A stretch of DNA of 58,856 nt from assembly GCA_945875635.1 (NCBI GenBank), contig CAMCLD010000010.1:1-58856 (forward strand), read 5' to 3'. Source of the stretch: an uncultured Prevotella sp. GTDB lineage: Bacteria; Bacteroidota; Bacteroidia; Bacteroidales; Bacteroidaceae. Each line of letters opens with the position of its first letter. The first letter of the stretch is position 1. The position numbers were made by a program, and so were the translations under genes. The notes under the pieces are model-generated. The model made no database searches and was not told the origin of the DNA. It worked only from the letters and a program-made list of their open reading frames with translations. Positions 50,737 to 58,856 of this stretch are shown here, piece after piece.

Positions 50737-53298
50737 ATGACTGACACGAATCGTATGAAGAGAATATGTTGTGTTCTCACCCTTTTGGCTTTATGGCTGA
50801 CAACCAACCAACTGTCAGCACAACCATCATGTAAAGTTCACATTTACGACGAGACGGACGGTCTGCCGTCAGCTCACGTCACCCAGGTGCTGCAAGACGA
50901 GCAGGGGCTGATGTGGTTTGCTACGTGGAACGGCCTGTGTCGCTACGACGGGTACGACTTCCATACCTTCAAGCCGAAGGCAGGCGACGGCTGCAACATG
51001 ACGACGGACCGCATACACATGTTTGCCATGAGGCCCGACGGCAACTTCGTATGCCGCACTGAGGATGGCTACTTCCTCTTCGACACGCGCACCTACCGCT
51101 TCAGCAATCTGCCGAAGAGGACTGCCGAAGAGGACCTGAAGCACTACCGCACCAGCATGTCGCTGAAGGAGGACAGACCCATAGAGTGGAAAGACGCGTA
51201 CGACACACGATGGACGCTGTACGTCAACGGACGCCTGACCTATCAGCGTGACGACGGACTGACAGGCGACTACCCGCTGGACATCGAGCTGAACAAGCTG
51301 TCGTTTGCCTTTCAGGACAGACAGGGCAACCTCTGGGTGATGGGCAGGAGCAACGGCATCTATAAGTTTACTACCGACATGCAGCGCACACGCCAACTAC
51401 CCATAGAACCGCAGGCGCAGGTGAGGTGTATATTCAAAGACAACAGCCAACGCCTCTGGGTGGCTACACGTGAAGACGGGGCCGTGCGCCTCTACGACGC
51501 CAAGAGCATGCAGCTGTCAGGCTACCTGGGAGCCGACGGCAGGCTGCACCAGCAGTACACCCGCTTTGGTGCCGTCGTTTACTGCATGTATCAGAGCAAG
51601 GACGGCACGCTGTGGCTGGGCACCAAGCCGAAAGGCATCTACAGACTGAAAGAGACGGCGGCTGGCACGTTCCACATTGACCACCTGACGCAGTTGCCCA
51701 ACCTGAACGTCTATAACATACTGGAAGACCGGCAGGGACGCCTGTGGGTGGCAACACTTGGAGGCGGACTCTGTTACGCGCAGCAGCCGCAGGCTGCCAA
51801 TCCGCAGTTCGTGGTGCCCAAGGGCTATCCGAAGGATGCAGCGCAGCGCGTGCGTTACCTCATGGTGGAAGAGAAACAGCAGGTGCTGCTGGCAGCAACG
51901 ACCGAAGGACTCATCGTCAGCCGTCTGGAGCCACAGGCAGACCGTATGATCTTCCGACTGCACCAGCGCGAGGCTAACAGGACACAAAGCCTGAGTAGCA
52001 GTGGCATGATGGATATCATAAAGGCACACAACGGACGAGTGTACGTCAGTACGGAGAGCGGCGGCGTGAACCTCATAGAGGACGCTGACCTGCTGAAAGA
52101 GCAGCTGACCTTCCGTCACTATACGGTGCAAAACCACATGCTGCCCTCTGACGTCGTCATGTCGATGACCCCCATGCCCAACGGGCGCTGCGCCATCGTA
52201 AGCTCGCATCTGGTAAGCATCGTAGATAGTACGACGCAATACCGCCAGCTGGACACACACTACTTCAATGCCGACTATCGCTTCAGCGAGGCACGACCGC
52301 TGATGGTGGACAACGACACCTGGATATTCGGACTCAACGACGGCGCCTTCCTGACGACGACACGCCAGATGGAGCGACAGACCTATCAGCCACAAATGGT
52401 GTTGACATGCCTGGAGGTAAGAGGCGAGAGGTCGGAGGTAAGAGGTGAGAAGCAGGTGAGCGAGTGGTGGAACATAGAGCGCATGGACACGCTGACGCTG
52501 CAGCCCCACGAGCGCAACATCACGCTGCACTTTGCTGCCATCGACTATCAGGCACCTGAGCGCATCAGCTATGCCTTCAGACTGATGACTGACGGACAGC
52601 GCGACACCACACAATGGAACTATATTGGCACCAACCGCTCAGTGACGCTGCTCAACCTGGAACCAGGCACCTACAGGCTGGAGGTGCGCTCGACGAATGC
52701 CGACGGCGTGTGGATGAACAACCAGCGCGTGCTGACACTCATCGTGAAGCCCACGTTCTGGGAGGCGTGGTACGGCAAACTGCTGCTGGTGCTGCTGATT
52801 GCAGGATTTGTGGCTGCTGTTATATGTACCCTATTATATATAAGGCGCATTAAGCGTCAGCACTGTGAGACGCTGGAGAAGTATCTGAGTCTGATAGAGG
52901 TGAGTGGTGAGAGGTCAGAGGTTTCAGGTGAGAGGTTAGAGGTAAGTGGTGAGGAGTCTCAGGATTCAGGTGAGAGTTTGGATTCCATGCTGCAGCGCGT
53001 CATGCAGTTTGTCGATGAGAACATTGCCAACAGCGACGTCAACGTAGGCGATATGGCTTCAGCGGCTGCCGTCAGTCGCAGTGGTCTGCAACGAAAAGTG
53101 AAGCAGGCCATGGGCATTACGCCACAAGACCTGCTTCGTAAGGCTCGCATCAAACGCGCCTGCCAACTGCTGCGCCAGACGGACAAGACCGTCGCAGAGG
53201 TGGCTTACGCCTGCGGATTCTCCGACCCTAAGTACTTCAGCCGCAGCTTCAAGCAAAGCACGGGGCTGTCGCCGACGGAGTATAAGACGCAGGCTTGA
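50737..53298 (+). CDS. Second membrane one-component Reg_prop/Y_Y_Y/AraC regulator
   Basis: An 853-aa protein of the same plan as the regulator at 45403: signal peptide (RICCVLTLLALWLTTNQLSA), propeller (GLPSAHVTQVLQDEQGLMWF, RQGRLWVATLGGGLCYAQ), Y_Y_Y domain (LLNLEPGTYRLEVRSTNADG), membrane segment (LLLVLLIAGFVAAVICTLLY) and AraC HTH (VNVGDMASAAAVSRSGLQRK, VAYACGFSDPKYFSRSF). Again there is no kinase or receiver domain. Two linkers consist of a translated minisatellite (EVRGERSEVRGE and EVSGERSEVSGERLEVSGE) that the paralogue lacks. It is clearly GC-rich (35 of 60 bases in line 51241). It is divergent from the nuclease; the GH95 gene is convergent 9 bp beyond its stop. Control of GH95 and the esterases is plausible. 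Confidence 0.85.
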   Translation: MTDTNRMKRICCVLTLLALWLTTNQLSAQPSCKVHIYDETDGLPSAHVTQVLQDEQGLMWFATWNGLCRYDGYDFHTFKPKAGDGCNMTTDRIHMFAMRPDGNFVCRTEDGYFLFDTRTYRFSNLPKRTAEEDLKHYRTSMSLKEDRPIEWKDAYDTRWTLYVNGRLTYQRDDGLTGDYPLDIELNKLSFAFQDRQGNLWVMGRSNGIYKFTTDMQRTRQLPIEPQAQVRCIFKDNSQRLWVATREDGAVRLYDAKSMQLSGYLGADGRLHQQYTRFGAVVYCMYQSKDGTLWLGTKPKGIYRLKETAAGTFHIDHLTQLPNLNVYNILEDRQGRLWVATLGGGLCYAQQPQAANPQFVVPKGYPKDAAQRVRYLMVEEKQQVLLAATTEGLIVSRLEPQADRMIFRLHQREANRTQSLSSSGMMDIIKAHNGRVYVSTESGGVNLIEDADLLKEQLTFRHYTVQNHMLPSDVVMSMTPMPNGRCAIVSSHLVSIVDSTTQYRQLDTHYFNADYRFSEARPLMVDNDTWIFGLNDGAFLTTTRQMERQTYQPQMVLTCLEVRGERSEVRGEKQVSEWWNIERMDTLTLQPHERNITLHFAAIDYQAPERISYAFRLMTDGQRDTTQWNYIGTNRSVTLLNLEPGTYRLEVRSTNADGVWMNNQRVLTLIVKPTFWEAWYGKLLLVLLIAGFVAAVICTLLYIRRIKRQHCETLEKYLSLIEVSGERSEVSGERLEVSGEESQDSGESLDSMLQRVMQFVDENIANSDVNVGDMASAAAVSRSGLQRKVKQAMGITPQDLLRKARIKRACQLLRQTDKTVAEVAYACGFSDPKYFSRSFKQSTGLSPTEYKTQA
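52413..52465 (+). repeat. In-frame GAGGTAAGAGGTGAGAGGT minisatellite, site 1
   Basis: About 2.5 copies of a GAGGTAAGAGGYGAGAGGTC-like unit lie within the second regulator, encoding EVRGERSEVRGEKQ at a loop just before the Y_Y_Y domain. Confidence 0.7.
52897..52978 (+). repeat. In-frame minisatellite, site 2
   Basis: About four copies of GAGGTGAGTGGTGAGAGGTC-like units encode EVSGERSEVSGERLEVSGEE in the linker between the membrane segment and the AraC domain. Same unit and same reading frame as site 1. Confidence 0.75.
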
Positions 53299-53307
53299 CG
53301 GCCAGCG

Positions 53308-56300
53308 TTATTTCTGCACATATTTTCGACCGTTGATGATAACGATGCCCTTATAGGCGTTGTTCACTCGGCGTCCATCCAAAGCGTAGCACACTGGGAC
53401 GGCTTGCTGTTGGACGGCTGTGCTTACGGTCTGAATGGCTGTCTCGCTACTCTGGTCGACGAGTTCTATCTCCTGACCTGCCGACGTTGCAATGTCGTAA
53501 ACATAGGTGGTAGGCAGCTTGGTAGCAGGAATCTTCGAGGCATCAGACACGATGGGGTCAGGCATCACGTAGGGTTGCATGAGCGCATTGCTGTTGTCGC
53601 CCTCGGCAGTTGTCAGCGCTGTGCCGTCAGCCAGCTTCAGCGGCGTGTTGCTGCGCAGACGCAGGTTGCCGCCGATGGTCGATTTCACCTTAACGGAAGC
53701 CACCTTGCCGTTCAGCCACTTCAACTCGGACACCTCGAAACCACCACGCGCACGCAAGCCCTTCACCTCGCCGTTAGCCCAAGCTGTAGGCAGGGCTGGC
53801 AACAGGTGCAAGAAGCCAGCATGACTCTGCAGCAACATCTCGGCAATGCCGGCACAGCAGCCGAAGTTGCCGTCAATCTGGAAGGGGGCATGTGCATCGA
53901 ACATATTGGCATAGGTGCCACCGTCAGCATCGTTCATGGTAGCGTTGGGATCCATCAGGCGCAGCTGATTCTTGATGATGTCCAGCGCATGGTCGCCGTC
54001 GAGCATACGTGCCCACTGACATACTTTCCAACCCATTGACCACCCGCGGGCGGCATCGCCCCTACCTACGAGCGACTTGTGAACACCCTGATAGACGGTG
54101 GCATTGACGTAGGGTGACACCTGGTTGCCAGGATAGGCACCCCAGAGGTGTGACAGGTGGCGGTGTGAGTTATTCTCGCGGTCCCAGTCTTCCTGCCACT
54201 CCTGTATCTGGCCGTACTTTCCAATCTTATAGGGTGTGAGCTGTGCCTTCAGGTCGTCAAGTTGCTGGGCGAAGTCACCATCGACACCCAGGGTGCGGGC
54301 AGCCTCAGCAGTATTCTTCAGCACGTCGTAAACCATCTGGTTATCCATAGCCACACCACCAAAGAGGGCACATTTCTGGGTCTTGCCGGCATCGTCGGTA
54401 TAAGTGGCCAGACCGGGATGGTTCTCAGGCGAGTTGGAGGGGCATACCACCATGTAACCTGTGTTGGGATCTTTCACCAGGAAGTCCTGGAAGAACTGGG
54501 CACAGCCCTTCAGCACGGGGTAGATGTCAGCCAGATAGGTCTTGTCACCAGAGAAGAGGTACTTCTCCCAGAGGTGTGAGCAGAACCACGCATTGCACGT
54601 TGGCCAAACGCCCACGGAGTTGTTATCGACAGCACCTGTGGTGCGCCAGATGTCTGTATTGTGGTGCAGGGCCCAGCCACGTGCGCCATACATCTTCTGT
54701 GCCGTTTCGGCACCTGTCACACTGACGTCTTTCACCATCTGGATGAAGGGGTCGTGACACTCCGACAGGTTGGCAACCTCAGCAGGCCAGTAGTTCATCT
54801 CGACATTGATATTGGTGGTGTACTTGGAGTCCCAGGCAGGATACTGACGGGCATTGGGGTTCCACAAGCCTTGCAGGTTGGCAGGCTGGGTGCCAGGCTG
54901 TGACGACGAGATGAGCAGGTAACGACCAAACTGGAAGTAGTTGGCTATCAGACCTGGGTCATTGGCTGTAGAGCGGAACTCCTTGATGCGGGTCTCTGTG
55001 TCTTTCTTCTCCTGTTCGCTGTTGCTGCCCAGATCGAGGCTGACACGTCCAAACTGCTGCTGATACTTGGCAGTGTGGTCGCTCAAGGTGGCATCATAGC
55101 TCTTCTGCTTATTCAGATAGGCAGTCATGTAGCCTAACGCTTTGGCTTCGGCATCAGCACTGATGTCGTTGTAGTTGACGAAATTGGTAGCTGACGAGAT
55201 GATGATGGTGGCAGAGGTGGCATTGCTGACCTCAATGGTGGGAGCCTTGGGGTCACCGGCTACCAGACCGCCCTGCATGACATTCTGTGTTGTGGTGTTG
55301 GTCTGTGTGCCACCGTCGTTGATGACTTTGACAAATGTAAAGCAGTTCATCTTGTTAGCAACGTTCTCCGACTGTTCGCGAGCTGCCACGAGCGAGGCTT
55401 CTATCATGCCGTCGGCGGTTATCTTGTTGATGCCCAGTTTCTCCATATTGGTCTTGATGGGAGCTGCATAGCAGACGTTGAAATTCAACTTGCCTGCCTC
55501 TGAGGACTCCAAGCGGACTACGGTAACATTGTCGTCGAACGAGGTGAATGTAGTACGCGTATAGGTAACGCCATCAACGACATAGCTGGTTGTAGCTGTT
55601 GCCGTTGACAGGTCGAGCGAACGTACATAGCCCTGAGCATCGCGTGCGCCGTCAGTCTGACCCGCCTCCTCGTCGTCAAAACGCTGACCGGGGAAACCGA
55701 TGAGCAGACAGCCGGCTGCCTGATATTGGGCACCGTGAGACCCCTGCGACATCCAGTTGGCAATAGCCATCTTCTGAGCTGAGACGTAGTCTTTGTTGAA
55801 GATGTGCTGACGTACCTGATTCAGCACCGTCTTGGCATTGGCGTTGTAGTTGCTGTTGGGCGACTGTCCCCAGAAGGTGTCCTCGTTAAGCTGCAGGGTA
55901 TCGACAGCTACGCCGCCGCTGACCATTGCACCCAAACGACCATTGCCTAACGGCAGGGCTTCTTCCCAATAGGCAGCAGGACGGTGGTACCACAGGCGGT
56001 TGTGGCTGTCGAGTACTGGGGGGTCGATAGGACGAACATCCGACGTGGTAAAGCTGGTGCTGATGGCAGAAGTCAGCATATTGCCGGCGAGGTCGGCAAC
56101 AGCGTTGGCAGGCAGCGTCAGCGTGTATGACGTCGTCAGGTCAAGGTCTGAATAGGCAAAAGACACTTTATTTATATTTATAACAGGCTGCAGCGACTGA
56201 CTCTGAAGTGTCGTGTTGTTCGTCAGGGTAGCTGTCGTGCCGTCGCTGATGCTAACACCCTCGTTGAAGAGCATGACAACCTTGCCTTTGCTCAGAACGC

Positions 56301-57042
56301 CAGTGGCACCATTTGAAGGTGTGATGCTCAGCAGCTTTGGTGCCTGTGTGTCCTCAGCCAGAATGTTGAGGTACTTCAGGTTGTAGTTACTGGTCTTCGT
56401 TGCCGACTGAATGAGCATGCGCACAATGAGCTGCTGCTTGTTGTCGGCTTGCAGGTCGTAATTGGCATCGACGTAGGTGTTCCAGTGTGAACCGCTGGTG
56501 TAGTCGTCGAGTACGGTCCAGGTGGTGCCACCGTCAACGGAATAGACTACGCCAAACTTAGTGCTGGAACTGGAACCATCGCCAATGGAGAAGTTCACCT
56601 TGATGTTGCGGAGCGACGTAGTGGGCAACGACACCTCAAAATACTGGTCGTGCTTGCTACCATCGGTATAGTCGGCTTTGGCGGTGAACTTGTCGATGCT
56701 GGCGGTGTTGAGACGCAACAGGTAGTTGGGAGCCGAACCGCTGCTGGTCACCTGCCACTTGCCGTCGCTGGTGTGAACGGTCACCTTACAGTCTTCAGGC
56801 ACCATTGCGCATTCGTTAGGCAGGAAGTAAGGCTGCGTCTGCGACCATTTGGTGTTGGCTATCTGTGCCCAACCTAAGGTGTTGGGCGTGTAGATAGCAG
56901 TTGTACCGCTTTTCTCTACATCATAGCCTGTAGAGAATTCCCACTTGGCGACGGCCGTCTGACTGGCTGAAGCTTTCACTGTACACAGGAGCAATAAAAG
57001 GAGTGCCCCCATGAGTCGTAGTGTTTGTTTTGTTCTTTTCAT
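53308..57042 (-). CDS. GH95 alpha-L-fucosidase/galactosidase, secreted, T9SS-type
   Basis: A 1244-aa protein with signal peptide ([17 protein letters not shown]). Residues 28-232 form a beta-sandwich, 235-335 a Big_5 Ig-like domain ([20 protein letters not shown]), and about 349-1180 the GH95 enzyme. The enzyme opens [20 protein letters not shown]. The two catalytic-site Asn are in [18 protein letters not shown], the acid Glu in [10 protein letters not shown] and the Asp in [20 protein letters not shown], matching the known GH95 active site. The end ([20 protein letters not shown]) is a T9SS sorting-like tail. GH95 enzymes remove alpha-1,2-L-fucose or L-galactose, found in xyloglucan, RG-II and host glycans. 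It is convergent with the second regulator and divergent from the truncated CE12 gene. Confidence 0.92.
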   Translation of the reverse strand: MKRTKQTLRLMGALLLLLLCTVKASASQTAVAKWEFSTGYDVEKSGTTAIYTPNTLGWAQIANTKWSQTQPYFLPNECAMVPEDCKVTVHTSDGKWQVTSSGSAPNYLLRLNTASIDKFTAKADYTDGSKHDQYFEVSLPTTSLRNIKVNFSIGDGSSSSTKFGVVYSVDGGTTWTVLDDYTSGSHWNTYVDANYDLQADNKQQLIVRMLIQSATKTSNYNLKYLNILAEDTQAPKLLSITPSNGATGVLSKGKVVMLFNEGVSISDGTTATLTNNTTLQSQSLQPVININKVSFAYSDLDLTTSYTLTLPANAVADLAGNMLTSAISTSFTTSDVRPIDPPVLDSHNRLWYHRPAAYWEEALPLGNGRLGAMVSGGVAVDTLQLNEDTFWGQSPNSNYNANAKTVLNQVRQHIFNKDYVSAQKMAIANWMSQGSHGAQYQAAGCLLIGFPGQRFDDEEAGQTDGARDAQGYVRSLDLSTATATTSYVVDGVTYTRTTFTSFDDNVTVVRLESSEAGKLNFNVCYAAPIKTNMEKLGINKITADGMIEASLVAAREQSENVANKMNCFTFVKVINDGGTQTNTTTQNVMQGGLVAGDPKAPTIEVSNATSATIIISSATNFVNYNDISADAEAKALGYMTAYLNKQKSYDATLSDHTAKYQQQFGRVSLDLGSNSEQEKKDTETRIKEFRSTANDPGLIANYFQFGRYLLISSSQPGTQPANLQGLWNPNARQYPAWDSKYTTNINVEMNYWPAEVANLSECHDPFIQMVKDVSVTGAETAQKMYGARGWALHHNTDIWRTTGAVDNNSVGVWPTCNAWFCSHLWEKYLFSGDKTYLADIYPVLKGCAQFFQDFLVKDPNTGYMVVCPSNSPENHPGLATYTDDAGKTQKCALFGGVAMDNQMVYDVLKNTAEAARTLGVDGDFAQQLDDLKAQLTPYKIGKYGQIQEWQEDWDRENNSHRHLSHLWGAYPGNQVSPYVNATVYQGVHKSLVGRGDAARGWSMGWKVCQWARMLDGDHALDIIKNQLRLMDPNATMNDADGGTYANMFDAHAPFQIDGNFGCCAGIAEMLLQSHAGFLHLLPALPTAWANGEVKGLRARGGFEVSELKWLNGKVASVKVKSTIGGNLRLRSNTPLKLADGTALTTAEGDNSNALMQPYVMPDPIVSDASKIPATKLPTTYVYDIATSAGQEIELVDQSSETAIQTVSTAVQQQAVPVCYALDGRRVNNAYKGIVIINGRKYVQK

Positions 57043-57085
57043 TTTTGTGGTTAATTATTAATTAAGGTGTTTGATAATTACGCTG

Positions 57086-57115
57086 CAAATGTACTCACTT
57101 TTCGATGGCGGTAGG
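57086..57115 (-). promoter_or_regulatory. GH95 promoter
   Basis: TACATTTG on the minus strand (57086-57093) is an exact -7 element. About 20 bp upstream is TTTCACCCCTA, a form of the CTCCCC box seen at the pectin esterase promoter, in place of a TTTG -33 box. Confidence 0.5.
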
Positions 57116-57141
57116 GGTGAAAAATAAATCAGTAGTTAGTA

Positions 57142-57226
57142 AAAATGCGTCAAAAACGATGTTTGACGCATTTGTTTTACCCGATTGACGCATTTTCTCC
57201 CCTTTATTATTAGTTATGTACTTTTG
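57142..57226 (+). promoter_or_regulatory. Triple TTGACGCATTT operator and promoter of the truncated CE12 gene
   Basis: AATGCGTCAAA (57144-57154) and TTTGACGCATT (57162-57172) form a perfect 11-bp inverted repeat. TTGACGCATTT occurs again at 57185-57195, exactly 22 bp after the second copy. CTCCCC follows, then TACTTTTG (57219-57226), an exact -7 element. Direct repeats two helical turns apart are what AraC-type dimers commonly bind. Confidence 0.65.
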
Positions 57227-57261
57227 TAACCAGAAAAGTGAACAAACAACTTAAAAACTGT

Positions 57262-57516
57262 ATGAAATTGAAAACAAAACTGTTTGGACTGTTGGCACTG
57301 CTGCTGATGCTTTGCACGGTAGCCATGAGTGCTAAAAAGGTGCACACGCTGGGAGACAGCACAATGGCACCGTATGACGAGTCGGCTACGGTAACACGCG
57401 GCTGGGGTATGTATTTTGGTAACCGCCCCGGTACGGACGGGTTGGACAAGTCGTTGACAGAAACAGTAACATATAAGGATGGAATCCATACTTGCCATAA
57501 TTCCATAAAAACATAG
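57262..57516 (+). pseudogene. Truncated CE12 rhamnogalacturonan acetylesterase (N-terminus only)
   Basis: An 84-aa frame from ATG 57262: signal peptide MKLKTKLFGLLALLLMLCTV, then KKVHTLGDSTMAPYDES and TRGWGMYFGN, the start of a GDSL esterase including the nucleophile Ser. Compare KKVHTIGDSTMANYAT and RGWAQML in the 1766-aa esterase. After about residue 50 the similarity stops, and the frame ends in YKDGIHTCHNSIKT. The oxyanion Asn and the catalytic Asp/His blocks are missing, so it cannot be an active esterase. The promoter region is well preserved. The coding end appears to have been lost by deletion or insertion of the block carrying the XRE gene. Confidence 0.75.
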
Positions 57517-57560
57517 ATCTTATCGAAATATCTTGATTTAATGTACTGAATTAAACGAAA

Positions 57561-57583
57561 GTGAATTTATTTCACTATCTTTG
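57561..57583 (+). promoter_or_regulatory. XRE gene promoter with operator-like inverted repeat
   Basis: TATCTTTG (57576-57583) is an exact -7 element. GTGAA-TTTAT-TTCAC (57561-57575) is an inverted repeat touching it, placed where an autorepressor would block the promoter. The leader to ATG 57604 is only about 14 nt. Confidence 0.5.
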
Positions 57584-57603
57584 TGGCACTAAAACGTCAA
57601 TTT

Positions 57604-57936
57604 ATGGAAGATGTCAATCGTATAAAACTGGTTTTGGTCGAGAAGAAGCGAACAAATAAATGGCTGTCTGACCAAATGGGTGTAACACCATCGACGGTAT
57701 CTAAATGGTGCACAAACTCATTACAACCTGACTTGCCCAGCCTTTTGAAGATAGCGGACTTGTTGGAAGTAGATATAAAGGAGTTAATAGTGCGAGAGTA
57801 TAAAAAGTTCTTGGTTTCACAGGAACTGACGAAAGAAGCAAGAGCAGAGGGCAAGATTGCTTACACTATGCCTTGCAAGGTGGAAGAAGGCGATAGCCAA
57901 ATGATTCAAAAACAAATCAACTATGGGAAAGAGTGA
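57604..57936 (+). CDS. XRE-family HTH regulator
   Basis: A 110-aa protein from ATG 57604 (MEDVNRIKLVLVEKKRTNKW). The helix-turn-helix covers about 8-65: LSDQMGVTPSTVSKWCTNSL and QPDLPSLLKIADLLEVDIKE. The C-terminal 45 residues are polar without a known domain. It is short, with its own promoter and operator-like repeat, and is followed by a WYL fragment, an exonuclease and a RhuM-like gene, so it may regulate an accessory or defence block. Confidence 0.85.
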   Translation: MEDVNRIKLVLVEKKRTNKWLSDQMGVTPSTVSKWCTNSLQPDLPSLLKIADLLEVDIKELIVREYKKFLVSQELTKEARAEGKIAYTMPCKVEEGDSQMIQKQINYGKE

Positions 57937-57950
57937 TATTCACTTATCAG

Positions 57951-58091
57951 ATGCGCACGACCTTTGACCTCCTACAGGAACTTCTATGGAATGGTGGCGA
58001 TGTAGAAGTTCTGGAGCCAGCATCTTTACGTAGGGAAATGGCAGAGATGGTAGAACGGATGTGGAACAAATACAAGAATGACAAAAAATGA
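57951..58091 (+). pseudogene. C-terminal scrap of a WYL-domain protein
   Basis: A 46-codon frame, MRTTFDLLQELLWNGGDVEV followed by LEPASLRREMAEMVERMWNK. The LL-ELLWNGGDVEVLEPASLRREM pattern is the usual C-terminal extension of WYL-domain regulators. No N-terminal HTH or WYL core precedes it: the XRE gene ends 15 bp upstream and is in another frame. Its TGA overlaps the exonuclease ATG as ATGA, so the remnant may still couple translation of the exonuclease. Confidence 0.55.
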
Positions 58092-58579
58092 AAGACTTTG
58101 CAGCAATAGATTTCGAAACAGCCAATAACGAGCGTTCTTCGGTTTGTTCTGTTGGTATCGTCATCGTTCGGAACGGCGAGATAGTAGATTCTTTCTACTC
58201 ACTCATTCAGCCGGAGCCAAACTATTATAACTACTGGTGCAGTCAAGTACATGGTCTGTGCTGCGACGATACTGATACGGCTCCCATATTTCCTAAAGTC
58301 TGGAAACAGATTGAGCCACTGATAGAAGGACTACCGCTAGTGGCACATAATAGGCCTTTTGACGAAGGCTGCCTAAAAGCTGTGTTCCGCTGCTATCAGA
58401 TGGACTACCCTGACTATGAGTTCTACGACACCCTTTGTGTCTCACGGCGGGTGCTTCCTGATTTAGAAAACCACCAGCTTCAAACTGTAGCTGCTGCCTG
58501 TGGTTATGAGTTAGAAGATCACCACCACGCACTTGCAGACGCAGAAGCTTGCGCCTGGATAGCAAGAGAAATACTCTAA
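58088..58579 (+). CDS. DEDD-type 3'-5' exonuclease (DnaQ-like)
   Basis: A 163-aa single-domain protein. Exo I is FAAIDFETANNERSSVCSVG (Asp, Glu), Exo II is LVAHNRPFDEGCLKAVF, and Exo III is HHHALADAEACAWIAREIL, giving all four acidic metal ligands and the His of the DEDDh subtype. Related to the polymerase III epsilon subunit but without a polymerase-binding tail. It probably trims DNA or RNA; the target is unknown. The start is coupled to the WYL scrap. Confidence 0.92.
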   Translation: MKDFAAIDFETANNERSSVCSVGIVIVRNGEIVDSFYSLIQPEPNYYNYWCSQVHGLCCDDTDTAPIFPKVWKQIEPLIEGLPLVAHNRPFDEGCLKAVFRCYQMDYPDYEFYDTLCVSRRVLPDLENHQLQTVAAACGYELEDHHHALADAEACAWIAREIL

Positions 58580-58600
58580 GAACTATATACAACATACAAT

Positions 58601-58856
58601 ACGGAAGAAAACAAGATTATCATATATCAGACAGAGGACGGACAGACGCAGATTGATGTCCGACTAGAGAATGAAACAGTGTGGTTGACGCAAGCTCAGA
58701 TGGCTGAGTTATTCGAGAAAACGCCTCAGAACATTACCATGCATATTGGTAAAGCGTATAAAGAGGGCGAACTGGAAAGAGATTCAACCTGTAAGGAATA
58801 CTTACAAGTTCAACGGGAAGGCAAAAGGAGTGTGTCTCGTAAAGTGAAATACTATG
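58601..58856 (+). pseudogene. RhuM-family gene, 5' part, expected ATG reads ACG
   Basis: Open to the window edge in the frame EENKIIIYQTEDGQTQIDVR, LENETVWLTQAQMAELFEKT and PQNITMHIGKAYKEGELERD. This matches the N-terminal DNA-binding region of the virulence RhuM family. No ATG, GTG or TTG start precedes the conserved block in this frame after the exonuclease stop. The codon where the family usually has Met is ACG (58601-58603). It is either silenced by a start-codon mutation, started from a weak codon, or translated from further inside. Whether the rest is intact lies outside the window. Confidence 0.65.

Noticed and set aside
50869..52614. Long minus-strand frames inside the second regulator gene
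   Set aside because: They are antisense shadows in GC-rich coding DNA, without start signals or recognisable domains, opposite a convincing protein.

Overview
This window looks like chromosomal DNA of a Prevotella/Segatella-type Bacteroidales species. The evidence is the gene content: a short primary sigma factor, gliding-type (T9SS) sorting domains, DUF4296, DUF3078 and DUF1573 proteins, an S9 peptidase of the DPP5 type, AraC-type regulators with Reg_prop propellers, and a C69 dipeptidase. Many genes also have the Bacteroidetes promoter form TAnnTTTG, often with TTTG about 20 bp upstream. No species is claimed.

Layout. (1) 1-1.9 kb is accessory: a transposase fragment cut by the window edge, a lipoprotein GH26 beta-mannanase and an intrinsic terminator. 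(2) 2.3-39.7 kb is mostly housekeeping: ileS; a tight operon of a DksA-like protein, lspA, a DUF4296 lipoprotein, a 69-aa protein and nadC; a C69 peptidase; rubrerythrin; a GHL10/Spy-like/anti-sigma-like set; a PqqD / S24-S26 peptidase / HprK-like kinase set; rpoD; uvrA with a T9SS cargo protein and a DUF1573 protein; tRNA-Thr(CGT); an operon of a DUF2520 protein, kdsC, maf and serB; hemW; pyrG-yidC-S9 peptidase-MFS; a DUF3078 protein with a sugar kinase; and a J-domain protein with a HAD phosphatase. (3) 40-57.5 kb is a carbohydrate locus without SusC/SusD: a 1766-aa CE12+CE8 pectin esterase, a 1244-aa GH95 enzyme, a truncated CE12 gene, and two membrane regulators that join a Reg_prop/Y_Y_Y sensor directly to an AraC DNA-binding domain with no histidine kinase or receiver. 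(4) 57.6-58.9 kb holds an XRE regulator, a WYL-domain C-terminal scrap, a DEDD exonuclease and a RhuM-like gene whose expected ATG reads ACG.

The most unusual object is at 47.9-50.55 kb. Two nearly identical 309-bp units in the same orientation flank one AT-rich gene that carries two separate PD-(D/E)xK-type nuclease motifs. Each unit has imperfect terminal inverted repeats, a perfect internal -7 promoter element pointing at the adjacent minus-strand gene, and a transcript start that would lie at the foot of a long hairpin. It therefore resembles both a MITE-like repeat and a portable promoter plus structured leader, and may form a mobile single-gene defence-type cassette inserted between the two divergent regulators.

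Two other patterns run through the window. A family of mosaic intergenic repeats (a conserved CATGTC-loop-GACATG hairpin, a TTTCTGGTTATTGTCAAACT block, and runs of GTTGACAAGTTGAC) fills most gaps between housekeeping genes. The promoters of the pectin/fucose genes share CTCCCC/CACCCC boxes, and one divergent promoter region carries three copies of TTGACGCATTT, two of them as direct repeats 22 bp apart. All functions are read from the sequence by eye; no database search was run.
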